Source: Microbulbifer variabilis (GTDB lineage Bacteria > Pseudomonadota > Gammaproteobacteria > Pseudomonadales > Cellvibrionaceae). Taken from it: a stretch of 64,000 nucleotides of DNA. Both the position numbers and the translations under genes were made by a program. Location: NCBI RefSeq assembly GCF_023716485.1, contig NZ_CP092418.1, positions 4,248,501 through 4,312,500 on the forward strand, given 5' to 3'. Below the pieces are notes generated by a model. It did not search any database and was not told the origin of the DNA. It saw only the letters and a program-made list of their open reading frames with translations. Every line of letters begins with the position of its first letter. Within the stretch, counting starts at the first letter, position 1. This document shows, piece by piece, positions 26,738 through 36,528 of this stretch.

Positions 26738-29179
26738 ATGACCCTAAAACTCCCACTCCTGCGCCTGGTGTGCCTCGCAGCTACACTCTGCCTGAGCGCT
26801 CAATCCCTGGCCGCTGAACAGCGCAACTACCGCGATCACACCATGAGCGAAGACTCACTAACTGTACAGACGAGTGAGGGCGAGGTCACCCTCACCCCGG
26901 TTGGTCCGTCAGCGCTATCGGTGCACTATCGCCGCGAAGGCCTGAAACAGTTGCCCTCATTTGCGTTGGCCACCAATTCTGCCGGCCGATCCGAGGCGAC
27001 GCTGGAGCAACAAGGGGACAAGCTCGTTTACCGCACTGGCTCGCTTACTGCAGTCATCCACAAGTCTCCCTTCCGAATCGAGTACTTGCGCGGTAGCGAA
27101 CAAATCCTGAGTGAAGAGAGTGGCTTCTTTGCCACCGAGACGATGCGCGGATTCCGTTTCGCACTGTCGCCAGAGGAAAAACTGCTGGGCGGCGGAGAGC
27201 GGGTTATGGGGATGGACCGTCGCGGTCAACGCCTCCCTCTGTATAACCGTGCCCATTACGGATACACTACCGAATCCAACCAGATGTATTTTTCCCTGCC
27301 AGCAGTACTGTCCAGCAACAAATACATTCTGTTGTTCGACAACTCTGCCACCGGCACCCTGGATCTGGGCGCAAACGAAGAAGATATCCTGCAATTTGAA
27401 GCCGTAGCCGGGCGCACCGCTTACATCGTGGTAGCCGGTGAGACTTATCCACAGTTGCTGGAAAATTATGTATCCACAACTGGCAAACAGCCCCTGCCAC
27501 CCCGTTGGGTCCTGGGTAACTTCGCCTCGCGCTTTGGCTATCACAGCGAAGCTGAAGTCCGCGCAACCGTGGATAAGTTTGCCGAAGAAGATTTCCCCCT
27601 GGACGCTCTGGTGTTGGACCTCTACTGGTTTGGCCCAGATATCAAAGGCCATATGGGCAACCTGGCTTGGGACAAGGAAGCCTTTCCCGAACCAGAAAAG
27701 ATGATGGCCGACCTTAAAAAACGCGGCATCAATACCATCCTGGTAACCGAGCCTTTTGTCCTCTCCACCTCCGAGCGCTGGCAGGAAGCCGTGGCGAATA
27801 ATGCCCTGGCCAAAAACCTGGCCGAAGAACCCAAGCGTTTTGATTTCTACTTCGGCAATACCGGCCTGATCGATGTCTTCTCCGAAGATGGCCGCGACTG
27901 GTTCTGGAATATTTACGACGGGTTATTGGAACAGGGCGTAGCCGGCTGGTGGGGCGACTTGGGTGAACCGGAAGTTCACCCCTCCGATACCGTTCACGCA
28001 ATCGGTATGGCCGATGAAATCCACAACGCCTTCGGCCACGCCTGGGCGCAATTACTGCACGAGCGCCAAACGGCAAAGCACCCTGAGCGTCGCCCCTTTA
28101 TTATGATGCGCGCCGGTTTTGCCGGCTCCCAGCGCTACGGAATGATCCCCTGGACCGGCGACGTCGCTCGGGAATGGGGTGGCTTACAGCCCCAGGTGGA
28201 ATTGGCTCTGAGTATGGGCTTGCTGGGCTTTGGCTACACTCATTCAGACCTGGGAGGCTTTGCCGGCGGCGAGAAATTTGACCGCGAACTCTACATCCGC
28301 TGGTTACAGTACGGCGTATTCCAACCGGTTTACCGCCCTCATGCCCAGGAGCATATTGCTTCTGAACCGGTTTTCCACGATCGCCGCACCCGCGATATCC
28401 TGCGCGAGTATGTAAAACTGCGCTATCGCCTGCTGCCCTACAACTACACCCTCGCCTTTGAAAACAGCCAGACCGGCATGCCACTGATGCGCCCACTCTT
28501 TTTCGAAAATGAAAGTGACCTGTCTCTCCTGGACTACAAGGATGCCTACCTGTGGGGTCAGGATTTCCTCGTTGCCCCGGTCGTAGAAGAAGATGTGGAT
28601 GAGGTCGCGGTAAAGCTGCCCGGCGGCACCTGGTTCGATTACTGGACTGATGAACAATATTCTGGCGATCAGGCCCTGGTAGAAGTGAACCTGAAAACGA
28701 TTCCTGTGCTGGTGCGGGCCGGCGCCATTATTCCCACCATTGACGATGTCCACAGCAGTCGTGATTACTCCAGTAAAAACCTGACCCTGGACTACTACGC
28801 GCACCCATCAGCAGCAAAGTCCGAGCGCTATGTTTATGAAGATGATGGCGCTACTGCGCAGGCTTTTGAAAAAGGCAAATACGAGAAACTGCATTTCTCA
28901 GCTGACAACAAACAGCAGGGTTTAGCCTTCGTCTTTAATCGCGAAGGAGCCGGTTATACCGGTATGCCGGAATCTCGCACGGTCACTTTAAAGATCCACA
29001 ACTGGCAACAAGTGCCCGTGCAGCTCGATATTAGCGGCGAATCCCTGCCTATTTTCGACAGTGAAAAAGACTTTGCTCAGGCACCCCGTGGGGCCTGGTA
29101 CAACAAGCGCAAGCAACAACTGCTGGTTAAATTTGACTGGCACAAAGAACCGCTGGATTTAGTGCTCAAAAATCAATAA
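26738..29179 (+). CDS. GH31 enzyme, likely oligosaccharide 4-alpha-glucosyltransferase
   Basis: 813 residues. Signal peptide (LVCLAATLCLSAQSLAA), N-terminal beta-sandwich (about 35-240), TIM barrel with nucleophile Asp407 in WWGDLGEPE and acid/base Asp475 in IPWTGDVAREW, then C-terminal beta domains. The unusual DLGEPE and both positions (five residues below Asp412 and Asp480 as I recall them for Cellvibrio japonicus CjAgd31B, an alpha-transglucosylase) favour transfer over hydrolysis. It would convert short maltooligosaccharides in the periplasm or at the surface. Followed 51 bp later by a GH13 lipoprotein, presumably an operon. Confidence 0.9.
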   Translation: MTLKLPLLRLVCLAATLCLSAQSLAAEQRNYRDHTMSEDSLTVQTSEGEVTLTPVGPSALSVHYRREGLKQLPSFALATNSAGRSEATLEQQGDKLVYRTGSLTAVIHKSPFRIEYLRGSEQILSEESGFFATETMRGFRFALSPEEKLLGGGERVMGMDRRGQRLPLYNRAHYGYTTESNQMYFSLPAVLSSNKYILLFDNSATGTLDLGANEEDILQFEAVAGRTAYIVVAGETYPQLLENYVSTTGKQPLPPRWVLGNFASRFGYHSEAEVRATVDKFAEEDFPLDALVLDLYWFGPDIKGHMGNLAWDKEAFPEPEKMMADLKKRGINTILVTEPFVLSTSERWQEAVANNALAKNLAEEPKRFDFYFGNTGLIDVFSEDGRDWFWNIYDGLLEQGVAGWWGDLGEPEVHPSDTVHAIGMADEIHNAFGHAWAQLLHERQTAKHPERRPFIMMRAGFAGSQRYGMIPWTGDVAREWGGLQPQVELALSMGLLGFGYTHSDLGGFAGGEKFDRELYIRWLQYGVFQPVYRPHAQEHIASEPVFHDRRTRDILREYVKLRYRLLPYNYTLAFENSQTGMPLMRPLFFENESDLSLLDYKDAYLWGQDFLVAPVVEEDVDEVAVKLPGGTWFDYWTDEQYSGDQALVEVNLKTIPVLVRAGAIIPTIDDVHSSRDYSSKNLTLDYYAHPSAAKSERYVYEDDGATAQAFEKGKYEKLHFSADNKQQGLAFVFNREGAGYTGMPESRTVTLKIHNWQQVPVQLDISGESLPIFDSEKDFAQAPRGAWYNKRKQQLLVKFDWHKEPLDLVLKNQ

Positions 29180-29230
29180 TTCAGCAAACCGCTGTTCACT
29201 GACAAAAAAATTTAAAGTCATCAGAAAACA

Positions 29231-31132
29231 ATGAAGAAGTTACATTCCCTGTTTATTGCCAAACTCCTTTCGGCTTCCCTACTAGGTGCTGCTCTATTCG
29301 GCACTGCCGGCTGCAGCCAGGAGAGCAGCCCGGAAGAAATACAGCCCGCTGAAAAAATTGCGGAGAAAAAAGCTGTTATCTACCAAGTGCTACCGCGCTT
29401 ATTTGGCAACACTAACAGTACCAACAAACCCTGGGGCACACTCGAAGAGAATGGTGTGGGCAAGTTCTCCGACTTTACCCCAAAAGCATTGAATGAAATC
29501 CACGCGCTGGGCGCCACCCATATCTGGTACACCGGCGCCCTGCACCACGCGCTCGTTGGCGACTATACGGAATACGGTATCAGTAACGATGATCCAGATG
29601 TGGTCAAAGGCCGCGCCGGCTCTCCCTATGCCATCAAGGATTACTACAGCGTAAACCCAGACCTGGCCAATAACCCAGCAGAGCGATTACAGGAATTCCG
29701 CGCACTGGTGGAACGCAGCCACGCGGCCGGCCTGAAAGTAATTATCGATATAGTGCCTAACCATGTAGCCCGCGCCTATCATTCTCTCGATAAACCCCAA
29801 GGCGTGCAGGATTTTGGAGCTGGCGACAACACCCAGGTCACCTACGCCCGCAACAACAATTTCTACTATGTGGTGGGCGAAGACTTCCGCGTGCCCGTTG
29901 CAGAAGACAGTTATCAGCCACTCAATGGCGAAGCCAATGATCTTGTCGATGGGCAGTTTGTAGAGAGTCCAGCTAAATGGACCGGTAATGGCGCGCGCAG
30001 TGCACAACCTGCCATGCACGACTGGTATGAAACCGTCAAAATTAATTTTGGCGTTCGCCCCGATAACAGCAAGAACTTTTCTGAGCTACCCCAGGAGTAT
30101 GCCGAGCGCGACTACCGGGCCCACGCCCAGTTTTGGGCAGACAAGAAAGTCCCGGATACCTGGAAAAAATTCCGCGATATCGCCCACTACTGGCTGGACT
30201 TTGGCGTTGACGGCTTCCGCTACGATATGGCCGGTATGGTGCCGGTAGAATTCTGGAGTTACCTGAATTCCTCCATCAAAATGCGCAACCCCAACACACT
30301 GTTACTTGCCGAAATCTATACTCCAGAGCGCTATCGGGATTATCTGCATCTGGGCAAAATGGATTATCTCTACGATAAAGTCGGTACTTACGACGCTATT
30401 CGTGCGGTCATAGAGAACAAGGGCAGCACAGATAAAATCGCAGAGGTGCAGGCAAGCCTGGTAGATATCTCCTCTCATATGTTGCGCTTTATGGAGAACC
30501 ACGACGAGCAGCGTATTGCCAGCCCACAATTTTCTGGCAACCCAGAGGCAGGTAAACCTGCAATGCTGGTGTCTGCCGCGCTCTCTCCAGCCCCTACTTT
30601 GGTTTACTTTGGCCAGGAGTTGGGAGAACCCGCCATCAAAGATGCCGGCTTCGGCAAAGCCAGCCGCACCACCATTTTCGACTACTGGTCAGTACCCAGT
30701 GTGAGCCGCTGGAACAATGAGGGCGCTTTTGACACTGCACTGCTGACAAAAGAAGAAAAAGAGCTGCGCAGCTTCTACCAGCGCCTGCTTAATTTCTCCA
30801 AACAGAGCCCGGCCCTGCTTGGCGATTATCTGGACTTGCACAGCTACAACCGCAAACAGGATAGCGGCTATGGGGAAAAACAATTTTCTTTTGCGCGCTG
30901 GAATAAAACGGAAAAACTCTTGATCGTTGCAAATTTTGATCGAGAGGCCAGCAAATTCGAACTGCTGATCCCCAATGAGCTACTTAAACAGTGGAAACTG
31001 AAAGACGGCAGCTATGCATTAGAAGGGCAGATCAGCAATGCGAAGCAACAGCTGGTTATCCAAAATGGCCAGGGGCGAATAACACTTAATCTTCCCCCCT
31101 TTGAAGGCCATATCTTCAAGCTTGACAATTGA
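29231..31132 (+). CDS. GH13 alpha-amylase-family lipoprotein
   Basis: 633 residues with a lipoprotein signal (ALFGTAGCSQESS, lipidated Cys about residue 28). GH13 regions seen: VIIDIVPNHVAR, nucleophile Asp in GVDGFRYDMAGM, acid/base Glu in LLLAEIYTPE, and the transition-state Asp in MENHDEQR. The tether places it in the outer or inner membrane facing the periplasm. It works with the GH31 enzyme on maltodextrins. Ended by a strong bidirectional terminator. Confidence 0.9.
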   Translation: MKKLHSLFIAKLLSASLLGAALFGTAGCSQESSPEEIQPAEKIAEKKAVIYQVLPRLFGNTNSTNKPWGTLEENGVGKFSDFTPKALNEIHALGATHIWYTGALHHALVGDYTEYGISNDDPDVVKGRAGSPYAIKDYYSVNPDLANNPAERLQEFRALVERSHAAGLKVIIDIVPNHVARAYHSLDKPQGVQDFGAGDNTQVTYARNNNFYYVVGEDFRVPVAEDSYQPLNGEANDLVDGQFVESPAKWTGNGARSAQPAMHDWYETVKINFGVRPDNSKNFSELPQEYAERDYRAHAQFWADKKVPDTWKKFRDIAHYWLDFGVDGFRYDMAGMVPVEFWSYLNSSIKMRNPNTLLLAEIYTPERYRDYLHLGKMDYLYDKVGTYDAIRAVIENKGSTDKIAEVQASLVDISSHMLRFMENHDEQRIASPQFSGNPEAGKPAMLVSAALSPAPTLVYFGQELGEPAIKDAGFGKASRTTIFDYWSVPSVSRWNNEGAFDTALLTKEEKELRSFYQRLLNFSKQSPALLGDYLDLHSYNRKQDSGYGEKQFSFARWNKTEKLLIVANFDREASKFELLIPNELLKQWKLKDGSYALEGQISNAKQQLVIQNGQGRITLNLPPFEGHIFKLDN

Positions 31133-31154
31133 CTAGCAAATACAGTCTTTTATT

Positions 31155-31187
31155 ACAGAAAACCCGGCTCGAAGCCGGGTTTTCTGT
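31155..31187. terminator. Bidirectional terminator
   Basis: 15-bp perfect arms ACAGAAAACCCGGCT / AGCCGGGTTTTCTGT with a 3-nt loop, between convergent amylase genes. Confidence 0.92.
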
Positions 31188-31205
31188 ATCAATACTAGAT
31201 AATAT

Positions 31206-33752
31206 TCACTGGGCTACCAGACTATAAATCAAGGTCTGATCATTCATCTGCACCTTATAGTTCCCTGTAACGGAGGTGTAAATATCAGAACCACCCTGCT
31301 CCAAAGTTCCATTAGAGTCACTATCACCATAGTTTTCACTCCAATCGCCACTCACATCAAACTTAAAACGTTGCTGGGATTGACCATCGAAGTTAACCGA
31401 AATTTCCCAAAGGTTGTCCGCCACTAACTGCATAGCCTCAGCTCCCCAGTTATTTGGCGTTCCACGAAAGTGTAGAGAGGCAAAATTAGAGGTATGGCTG
31501 CCGCAATCCACACAAGTCAGGGTATAACTGAGTGTTTTATCATTCACTTCAACAAGATAAGTACCAGACACATTGGTATAAATATCATTGCCCCCCTGCT
31601 CCAGAGAACCATCGGCATTGTTGTCCCCGTAATTTTCATCCCAGTTAGTGCTTACATCAAATTTAAAACGCTGGTTGCTACTGCCATCAAATACAACCGT
31701 AGTACGCCAGATATTATCTGCTATCAGAGTCATGGCCTGGGTGCCCCAGCTATTGGGCGTTCCCCGAAAATGCAGTGCCGTGAAGTTCTGTGCATAGCCT
31801 CCGCTGGGATCAGTCACAGTAATGGCCGCAGTGGCACTATCAGTCAAGCCATCGTTATCCGTTACCGTTACGGTTTCTACATAGGTTCCAGCGTTGGCAA
31901 AACTCAGGGAAGTACTAGCGTTGCTGCCACCACTACTCCAGCTATAAGACACTACACTGCCATCGGTATCGTTAGAAGCGCTGGCATCCAACGTGATACT
32001 TTCATTGACCCCAACGGTAACTGCTGAGGGAGTGACAACCGCAACCGGTGCCTGCTGTGAGGAAACTTCAGTTAGGCTGTAGCTCAGGCTCTGGTCGTTG
32101 ACTTCGATTCGGTAATTACCGCTCACAGAGGTATAAATATCTGCACCGGTCTTATCCAAAGTACCATCGGCACCATCATCACCGTAGTTCTCTGTCCAAT
32201 CACCATAAATATCCAGCTTAAAGCGCTGGTCCGCCTGACCATCAAAGTTCACAACTAATTGCCAGGTATTTTCACCCACTTGTTCGAATGCTGTACTACC
32301 CCAGTTGTTGGCGGTACCGCGAAAGTAAAGGCTGGGGAAGCCAGGTTCAGCACAATCGCCACAAGGCGTCGCCAATTGCCCACCATGAATTGCCGCGGCA
32401 GAGTTAGCAGTGACATTAAAGGTGGCATAGCCGCTACCATCTACAGTAATCACATCGCCACTGCACTCGTTATCGCCCGCCAACACATTGCAATAATCCC
32501 CTGCAGGCATGCCGGTGTAGAGCGTCTGGTTCAGAGAGCCCCCCTCATTATTGATCACCACAAATCCTTTGTTGCCACGGCCAAAGGCAATCTGGTTGTT
32601 GTCATTGTCCCACCAATTATTCATGGCAGTGCCATTGGTATAGTTACGAAAACCTACCATGTTGGCGATATTGCCCCAGCGATGCTGGCAGACCCAGGCA
32701 CCATTTTGACAGTTATTCGGGCCACTGTTGGGAGGGCCAATGTCGGTATCGGTAAAGTTATACCCGGACATTACCTTGGGGTAGCCATAGGGATGAGCCA
32801 GCATAAAGACATTGGCCAGATTATATTTGGCTCCATCGTGATAAGTCAGATTCCCACCGCCACCATGGCCCCGCTCGCGATCGTGGTTATCAATAAAATG
32901 AACGGCATCACTGGAGGAGAGCAGTCCCCAGCTTTCACCAATAGTGGCAAGATTTTTAATCTGACCGTTAAAGTTGCTGGCTACATCGGTGCCATATTTA
33001 AATTCAGTAACCCGGCCTAGAAAGGTATAATTGTAAGGCTGGATTTCTGAGGCCTCACCGGCAGCACCAATAACCTCTGAAAAGACCCAGGGGTTGCCAG
33101 CTTGATTCACAATTGCCTGTAAATCACCGGGGGACATGTGCTTGACGGCATCAATACGGAAGCCATCAACTCCCATGCCTTTTAATTTACTCAGGTAACC
33201 AGCGAGTTTTCCCTGCACATAACTGGAGCCAGTATCCAAATCTGGCAAACCACTCAACCGACAGCTCCACACATGATTGGCATCATTGTAGTTATTAATG
33301 GTGCAATCGGAGTGATAGTCGTTATCTGAAAACTCCGGATGGTCCAGCAAGGTCCACTGAGTGCCTCCCCAACCGGTGCCACCGCCGTTCCAGGCCGCCG
33401 TATGGTTAATTACCGCATCGGCGTAGACTTTTACACCTGCTGCATGACAACGATTGATCATGCCTTGCAGTTCCTGCTCAGTACCGCTGCGACTGGTTAA
33501 GTTGGTATAAGTCACTGGCTGGTAGCGCGCCCACCAGGTGGACAGGCTGATATGCTCATTGGGTGGAGATATTTGCACCGCATCAAAACCCTTAGGCCCG
33601 AGAAAGTTCTCACACTCACTGGCGATATCATTCCAGCTCCACTCGAATAAATGTACAAAAGCGGTACCGGCATTAACGTGGGCACTAGATAGTGTACCAA
33701 GTACAAGGCCTGTACTGGCCAGTAGCCTTTTTAGGGGAAATGGACTGTTCAT
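31206..33752 (-). CDS. Secreted multi-domain alpha-amylase (GH13 + CBM + PKD + CBM + CBM)
   Basis: 848 residues. Signal peptide (residues 1-28). GH13 catalytic domain (about 30-465) with GVDGFRIDAVKH, SEVIGAAGE and FIDNHDRERGHG. Then a starch-binding-like module (about 475-560), a PKD domain (about 573-660), and two more copies of the same module (about 662-750 and 757-848), each with HFRGTPNxWG, QRFKFDV and ENYGD. The three modules give high avidity for raw starch. Attached to insoluble starch, it would feed maltodextrins to the TonB receptor. A MalT-like repeat lies 443 bp upstream. Confidence 0.93.
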   Translation of the reverse strand: MNSPFPLKRLLASTGLVLGTLSSAHVNAGTAFVHLFEWSWNDIASECENFLGPKGFDAVQISPPNEHISLSTWWARYQPVTYTNLTSRSGTEQELQGMINRCHAAGVKVYADAVINHTAAWNGGGTGWGGTQWTLLDHPEFSDNDYHSDCTINNYNDANHVWSCRLSGLPDLDTGSSYVQGKLAGYLSKLKGMGVDGFRIDAVKHMSPGDLQAIVNQAGNPWVFSEVIGAAGEASEIQPYNYTFLGRVTEFKYGTDVASNFNGQIKNLATIGESWGLLSSSDAVHFIDNHDRERGHGGGGNLTYHDGAKYNLANVFMLAHPYGYPKVMSGYNFTDTDIGPPNSGPNNCQNGAWVCQHRWGNIANMVGFRNYTNGTAMNNWWDNDNNQIAFGRGNKGFVVINNEGGSLNQTLYTGMPAGDYCNVLAGDNECSGDVITVDGSGYATFNVTANSAAAIHGGQLATPCGDCAEPGFPSLYFRGTANNWGSTAFEQVGENTWQLVVNFDGQADQRFKLDIYGDWTENYGDDGADGTLDKTGADIYTSVSGNYRIEVNDQSLSYSLTEVSSQQAPVAVVTPSAVTVGVNESITLDASASNDTDGSVVSYSWSSGGSNASTSLSFANAGTYVETVTVTDNDGLTDSATAAITVTDPSGGYAQNFTALHFRGTPNSWGTQAMTLIADNIWRTTVVFDGSSNQRFKFDVSTNWDENYGDNNADGSLEQGGNDIYTNVSGTYLVEVNDKTLSYTLTCVDCGSHTSNFASLHFRGTPNNWGAEAMQLVADNLWEISVNFDGQSQQRFKFDVSGDWSENYGDSDSNGTLEQGGSDIYTSVTGNYKVQMNDQTLIYSLVAQ

Positions 33753-34194
33753 TATTGCTTTCTCTTAGTCATCTTTTCGCTATTATTTTTTAAAAGCCAG
33801 GTATCTGAGCCCTCAATCACACAAACAGCGGATCAAGGGGACTAGATTTCCTGAATTTGAATACCAAAGTCACCGATTGAGAAACAGCAAGCTCTGAAGC
33901 TGAGAAAGGTTCTTCCAACAAAGATAAAAGATGCCAAGGGCACAACAGTCAATATGAGGTTCAAATTGCCAGGCATTCACGGCTAGGCTCAGCAGCCGGA
34001 TACATCCAAGCGAAAAGCTGGTATCCGTATGAGCAAATGACTGCCAGAGAATGACGGGCAAGGAAATAGATCAACCTAGTTATTGTTGTTATACCTAACT
34101 CAAAGAGTGCTTCTAACCTAGCAACTCTGACACAAGTGCCCACCCTCTCTGGGGTGTGACCTATTGCAGAGTAAAGAAATGGTACTAACGCACA

Positions 34195-34217
34195 CATCCC
34201 CCTTCAGGGGGGCGTAG
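34195..34217. promoter_or_regulatory. MalT-box-like inverted repeat (site D)
   Basis: CATCCCCCT-TCAG-GGGGGCGTAG. Shares the right arm GGGGGCGTAG and the same total length, 23 bp, with site C at 48062. It is 443 bp upstream of the secreted amylase start, farther than the other sites are from their genes. Confidence 0.45.
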
Positions 34218-34692
34218 TTGTTTTATCTGCAGGGATTTGAACTTAGTGACATGAGAAGCAGTGCGGTGCTCAAAAAAGCAACAGGATTGATTTTTAGTGG
34301 CCGCCAGTAAGTTAAGATGAATTAGTGAGGATGGAGAGCTTAAAACCCAGCATTTAAATCAAGTGACTTAAGCTCGTAGAAATCAACTTATGATAAACAA
34401 AGCAATTTTAGCCCTAATTACACAAGGTTTGTTGTAGTCTCAAGCAGTATAGGGTTCTAACCTACCGCTTGTAGACAGCCCTCAAAATTATTAATTCTCT
34501 TTTTTTCAAGGCCACCCTTCCTGCTTAATAATAACCATTGCTGTAGCACCTGAATAACTCAGATCCTTTTTACACAAGTAATCAATTTGACCAAAATTTT
34601 TAGCTCTTTGTGACTGTTATTTCTGGATCAAGCCTGATACAAGATAAAATAATTGAGGTCAATATCTTAAGCCAACAAGTAATTATTAGGGT

Positions 34693-34835
34693 AGTGGTCA
34701 CCATGACTACCACTTCAAATATGACATTAGTACCAAATCAATATAAGCTACTGATTTAGCTTACTTTTCAGAAAATTGATGTGAAATTGCCTCCGGAATA
34801 AAAATCAGGATAATAGTGGTCGTGATTATCACTAT
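34693..34835. repeat. Pair of related imperfect palindromes
   Basis: 34693-34714 reads AGTGGT-N10-ACCACT and 34813-34835 reads ATAGTG-N11-CACTAT. Both contain TAGTGGTC and a CACT arm and lie about 120 bp apart before the small gene at 34855. Confidence 0.45.
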
Positions 34836-34854
34836 ATAAATCTTAAATTTCATT

Positions 34855-35115
34855 ATGGTTATATTCGCTGTTACAAGAAAAGGCTACTTAGAATTAGAGC
34901 CGATAATTAAATCAGCCCTATATCCAGTATGGGTAGGGGGTGATGTGCTGAATGAACAGGAGCTAGATTCGCTACGTTCAAGTAATATTGATCTAACCAA
35001 CTTCAGTTACACGATTGCCCCTTGCGATGATAGAGCTCTAGATGAGGCATTAATCACGATTGCAGAGCATCATCCGAATGAGCGGGTTTGGCTAGAGTAT
35101 TTGCCTAAAATTTAA
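34855..35115 (+). CDS. Small unknown protein
   Basis: 86 residues, unrecognised, soluble and acidic (VWVGGDVLNEQELDSLRSSN). ATG has no clear ribosome site. First of a series of small plus-strand genes in an AT-rich stretch. Confidence 0.45.
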   Translation: MVIFAVTRKGYLELEPIIKSALYPVWVGGDVLNEQELDSLRSSNIDLTNFSYTIAPCDDRALDEALITIAEHHPNERVWLEYLPKI

Positions 35116-35302
35116 AAAGCGGTTGAAGTCTCTGCATAATACGAGGCTGGCATAGCTTACGCTATGCTCCAGCCGCCCCTAACCCGAACGCCATAAATCA
35201 TGAACAGGCTCAGTACACAAGACACATAGAAATCTAACAAGTAATAGTGTAATCATGATCACTTATAAAGTCGCACCTCTACTTTAAGGGATATGATGCA
35301 CG

Positions 35303-35602
35303 ATGAGTAAATTCAAGTCGACTACCATCGCGATTTATGGCGGTGCTTTAGCGTTGGTAATTGGGCTCATTGCATTTGCGCTAAATTGGAATGTCTGGGG
35401 CGGCGGTATGCCTGGGTACAAGATATTTCTATTTCCAGGAAACTTGACTCTTGTATATGTTTGGCACCCACTGCTAACTGAAGAAATAGATTTCTGGCCG
35501 AAACTCTTTCTCCATTCGCTAGGTCAATTTACAGTAGCATCTGTTATTGTTTGGTTAAATACTGTTACGATAAGAAAACTACTCGCTATTCGTTCCTTGT
35601 AA
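35303..35602 (+). CDS. Small two-helix membrane protein, unknown
   Basis: 99 residues. Hydrophobic helices at about 8-28 (TTIAIYGGALALVIGLIAFAL) and about 70-90 (FTVASVIVWL), joined by a Trp/Gly-rich segment. AAGGGA lies upstream of the ATG at a long spacing. Family not recognised. Confidence 0.55.
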   Translation: MSKFKSTTIAIYGGALALVIGLIAFALNWNVWGGGMPGYKIFLFPGNLTLVYVWHPLLTEEIDFWPKLFLHSLGQFTVASVIVWLNTVTIRKLLAIRSL

Positions 35603-35677
35603 TGTGCAGAAGTAACTTCGATCTTACAGGCCTGTACTCACTACGTTACAGTGGGTGTTTTACTCAAGTAGGGAAAC

Positions 35678-36064
35678 ATGAGAAAACTAATCTCCTCAGG
35701 TTCTCACCTGGAAGAGCCGATAGGCTTTTCAAGAGCGTGCCGAGTTGGAAACCTAATTTCTGTTTCTGGTACGGCACCTATCAAGGATAGCCAGACAGCT
35801 TACATTGGTGATGTGTATGCTCAAACGAAGTACTGTCTGGAGCTTTCGATGAAGGCCATACTAGAAGCAGGTGGAAAACCGACGGGTATCATCAGAACCC
35901 CTATCATGCTTACCGATATATCCCGCTGGGAAGAAGCAGCAAAAGCACATGGAGAGCTATTTTCTACAATAAAGCCTGCTTGCACATTTGTTGAGGTAAG
36001 TCGCTTTATAGATCTGGCGTGGCTTGTGGAAACAGAAATGGATTGTGTATTGGGCCAGATATAA
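35678..36064 (+). CDS. RidA/YjgF-family protein
   Basis: 128 residues. RidA trimer signature: IGFSRACRVGNLISVSGTAP opening, DVYAQTKYCLELSMKAILEAGGKP, and CTFVEVSRFIDLAWLVETEMDCVL ending. The usual arginine that binds the carboxylate (in the TxxRxFLxD-type segment) is replaced: here GIIRTPIMLTDISRWEE keeps Arg but not the canonical context, so deaminase activity is uncertain. Likely hydrolyses enamine/imine intermediates or is a relative of unknown role. Confidence 0.85.
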   Translation: MRKLISSGSHLEEPIGFSRACRVGNLISVSGTAPIKDSQTAYIGDVYAQTKYCLELSMKAILEAGGKPTGIIRTPIMLTDISRWEEAAKAHGELFSTIKPACTFVEVSRFIDLAWLVETEMDCVLGQI

Positions 36065-36159
36065 AAATTCGCTGAAGTACGCTCCACCCGTCAATGAACA
36101 AGTTTACGACGCGTTAATATTACCCGAACCGTCACCTTACCCCTGTATTAAGATTTTAT

Positions 36160-36468
36160 ATGAACTGGAAAGCACTAATAGAATTCGGAGCCCCTAGGCA
36201 ATCTCATCAGCCGCCAATTATCAACTTGCTGATAGCTTCAGGTATATTTTTAGGGCTAATTCCTTGGCTTGTGCTGGATGGAAAATTCCTCCTAACAAAG
36301 GGAAATTTCCGTCCAGAAGAAATTCTTTTAACAGTCAAAGATCAACCTGTCTTTTTTTGGATTCTAGCCTTCTTCGCCTTCATTTGCGGTGTTGTGTGCT
36401 TGCTGTCTAGCGTCGGAGATTACCAACTGAATGTTAGAGCACAAAAACTTAATAATCGCAGGCAGTAA
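36160..36468 (+). CDS. Small two-helix membrane protein, unknown
   Basis: 102 residues with helices at about 25-45 (IINLLIASGIFLGLIPWLVL) and about 68-90 (FFWILAFFAFICGVVCLLSS). Not recognised. Short cytosolic tail. Confidence 0.55.
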   Translation: MNWKALIEFGAPRQSHQPPIINLLIASGIFLGLIPWLVLDGKFLLTKGNFRPEEILLTVKDQPVFFWILAFFAFICGVVCLLSSVGDYQLNVRAQKLNNRRQ

Positions 36469-36528
36469 ATTGGAGTTCTTACTGGCTCCTTGAGGACTGC
36501 TCAGGCAGCACCAGCGGTGAAAATTATA

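Larger units (their letters stand above)
33753..34854. other. 1.1-kb stretch without a credible gene
   Basis: No open frame with a plausible start and composition. It holds MalT-like site D (34195-34217) and, near the right end, two related imperfect palindromes (34693-34714 and 34813-34835). The amylase upstream region may have a long leader, or a gene has decayed here beyond recognition. Confidence 0.5.

Noticed and set aside
26957..27652. 231-codon minus-strand open frame
   Set aside because: Antisense shadow of the GH31 gene.
31206..32340. DNA repeats as a recombination or CRISPR structure
   Set aside because: They are three protein modules (about 90 aa each) of the amylase, diverged at DNA level.
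32259..33020. Long open frame (253 codons) on the plus strand
   Set aside because: It lies fully inside the secreted amylase gene in the antisense direction, and the amylase has clear catalytic motifs. The antisense frame is a composition artefact.
33870..34197. Small minus-strand open frames upstream of the secreted amylase
   Set aside because: They overlap in different frames, have no ribosome site and no protein-like composition.
35116..36160. Integron cassette array (attC-like hairpin GGCTGGCATAGC...GCTATGCTCCAGCC near 35145)
   Set aside because: The hairpin is strong, but no paired GTTRRRY/RYYYAAC cores recur between genes and no integrase is seen in the window.
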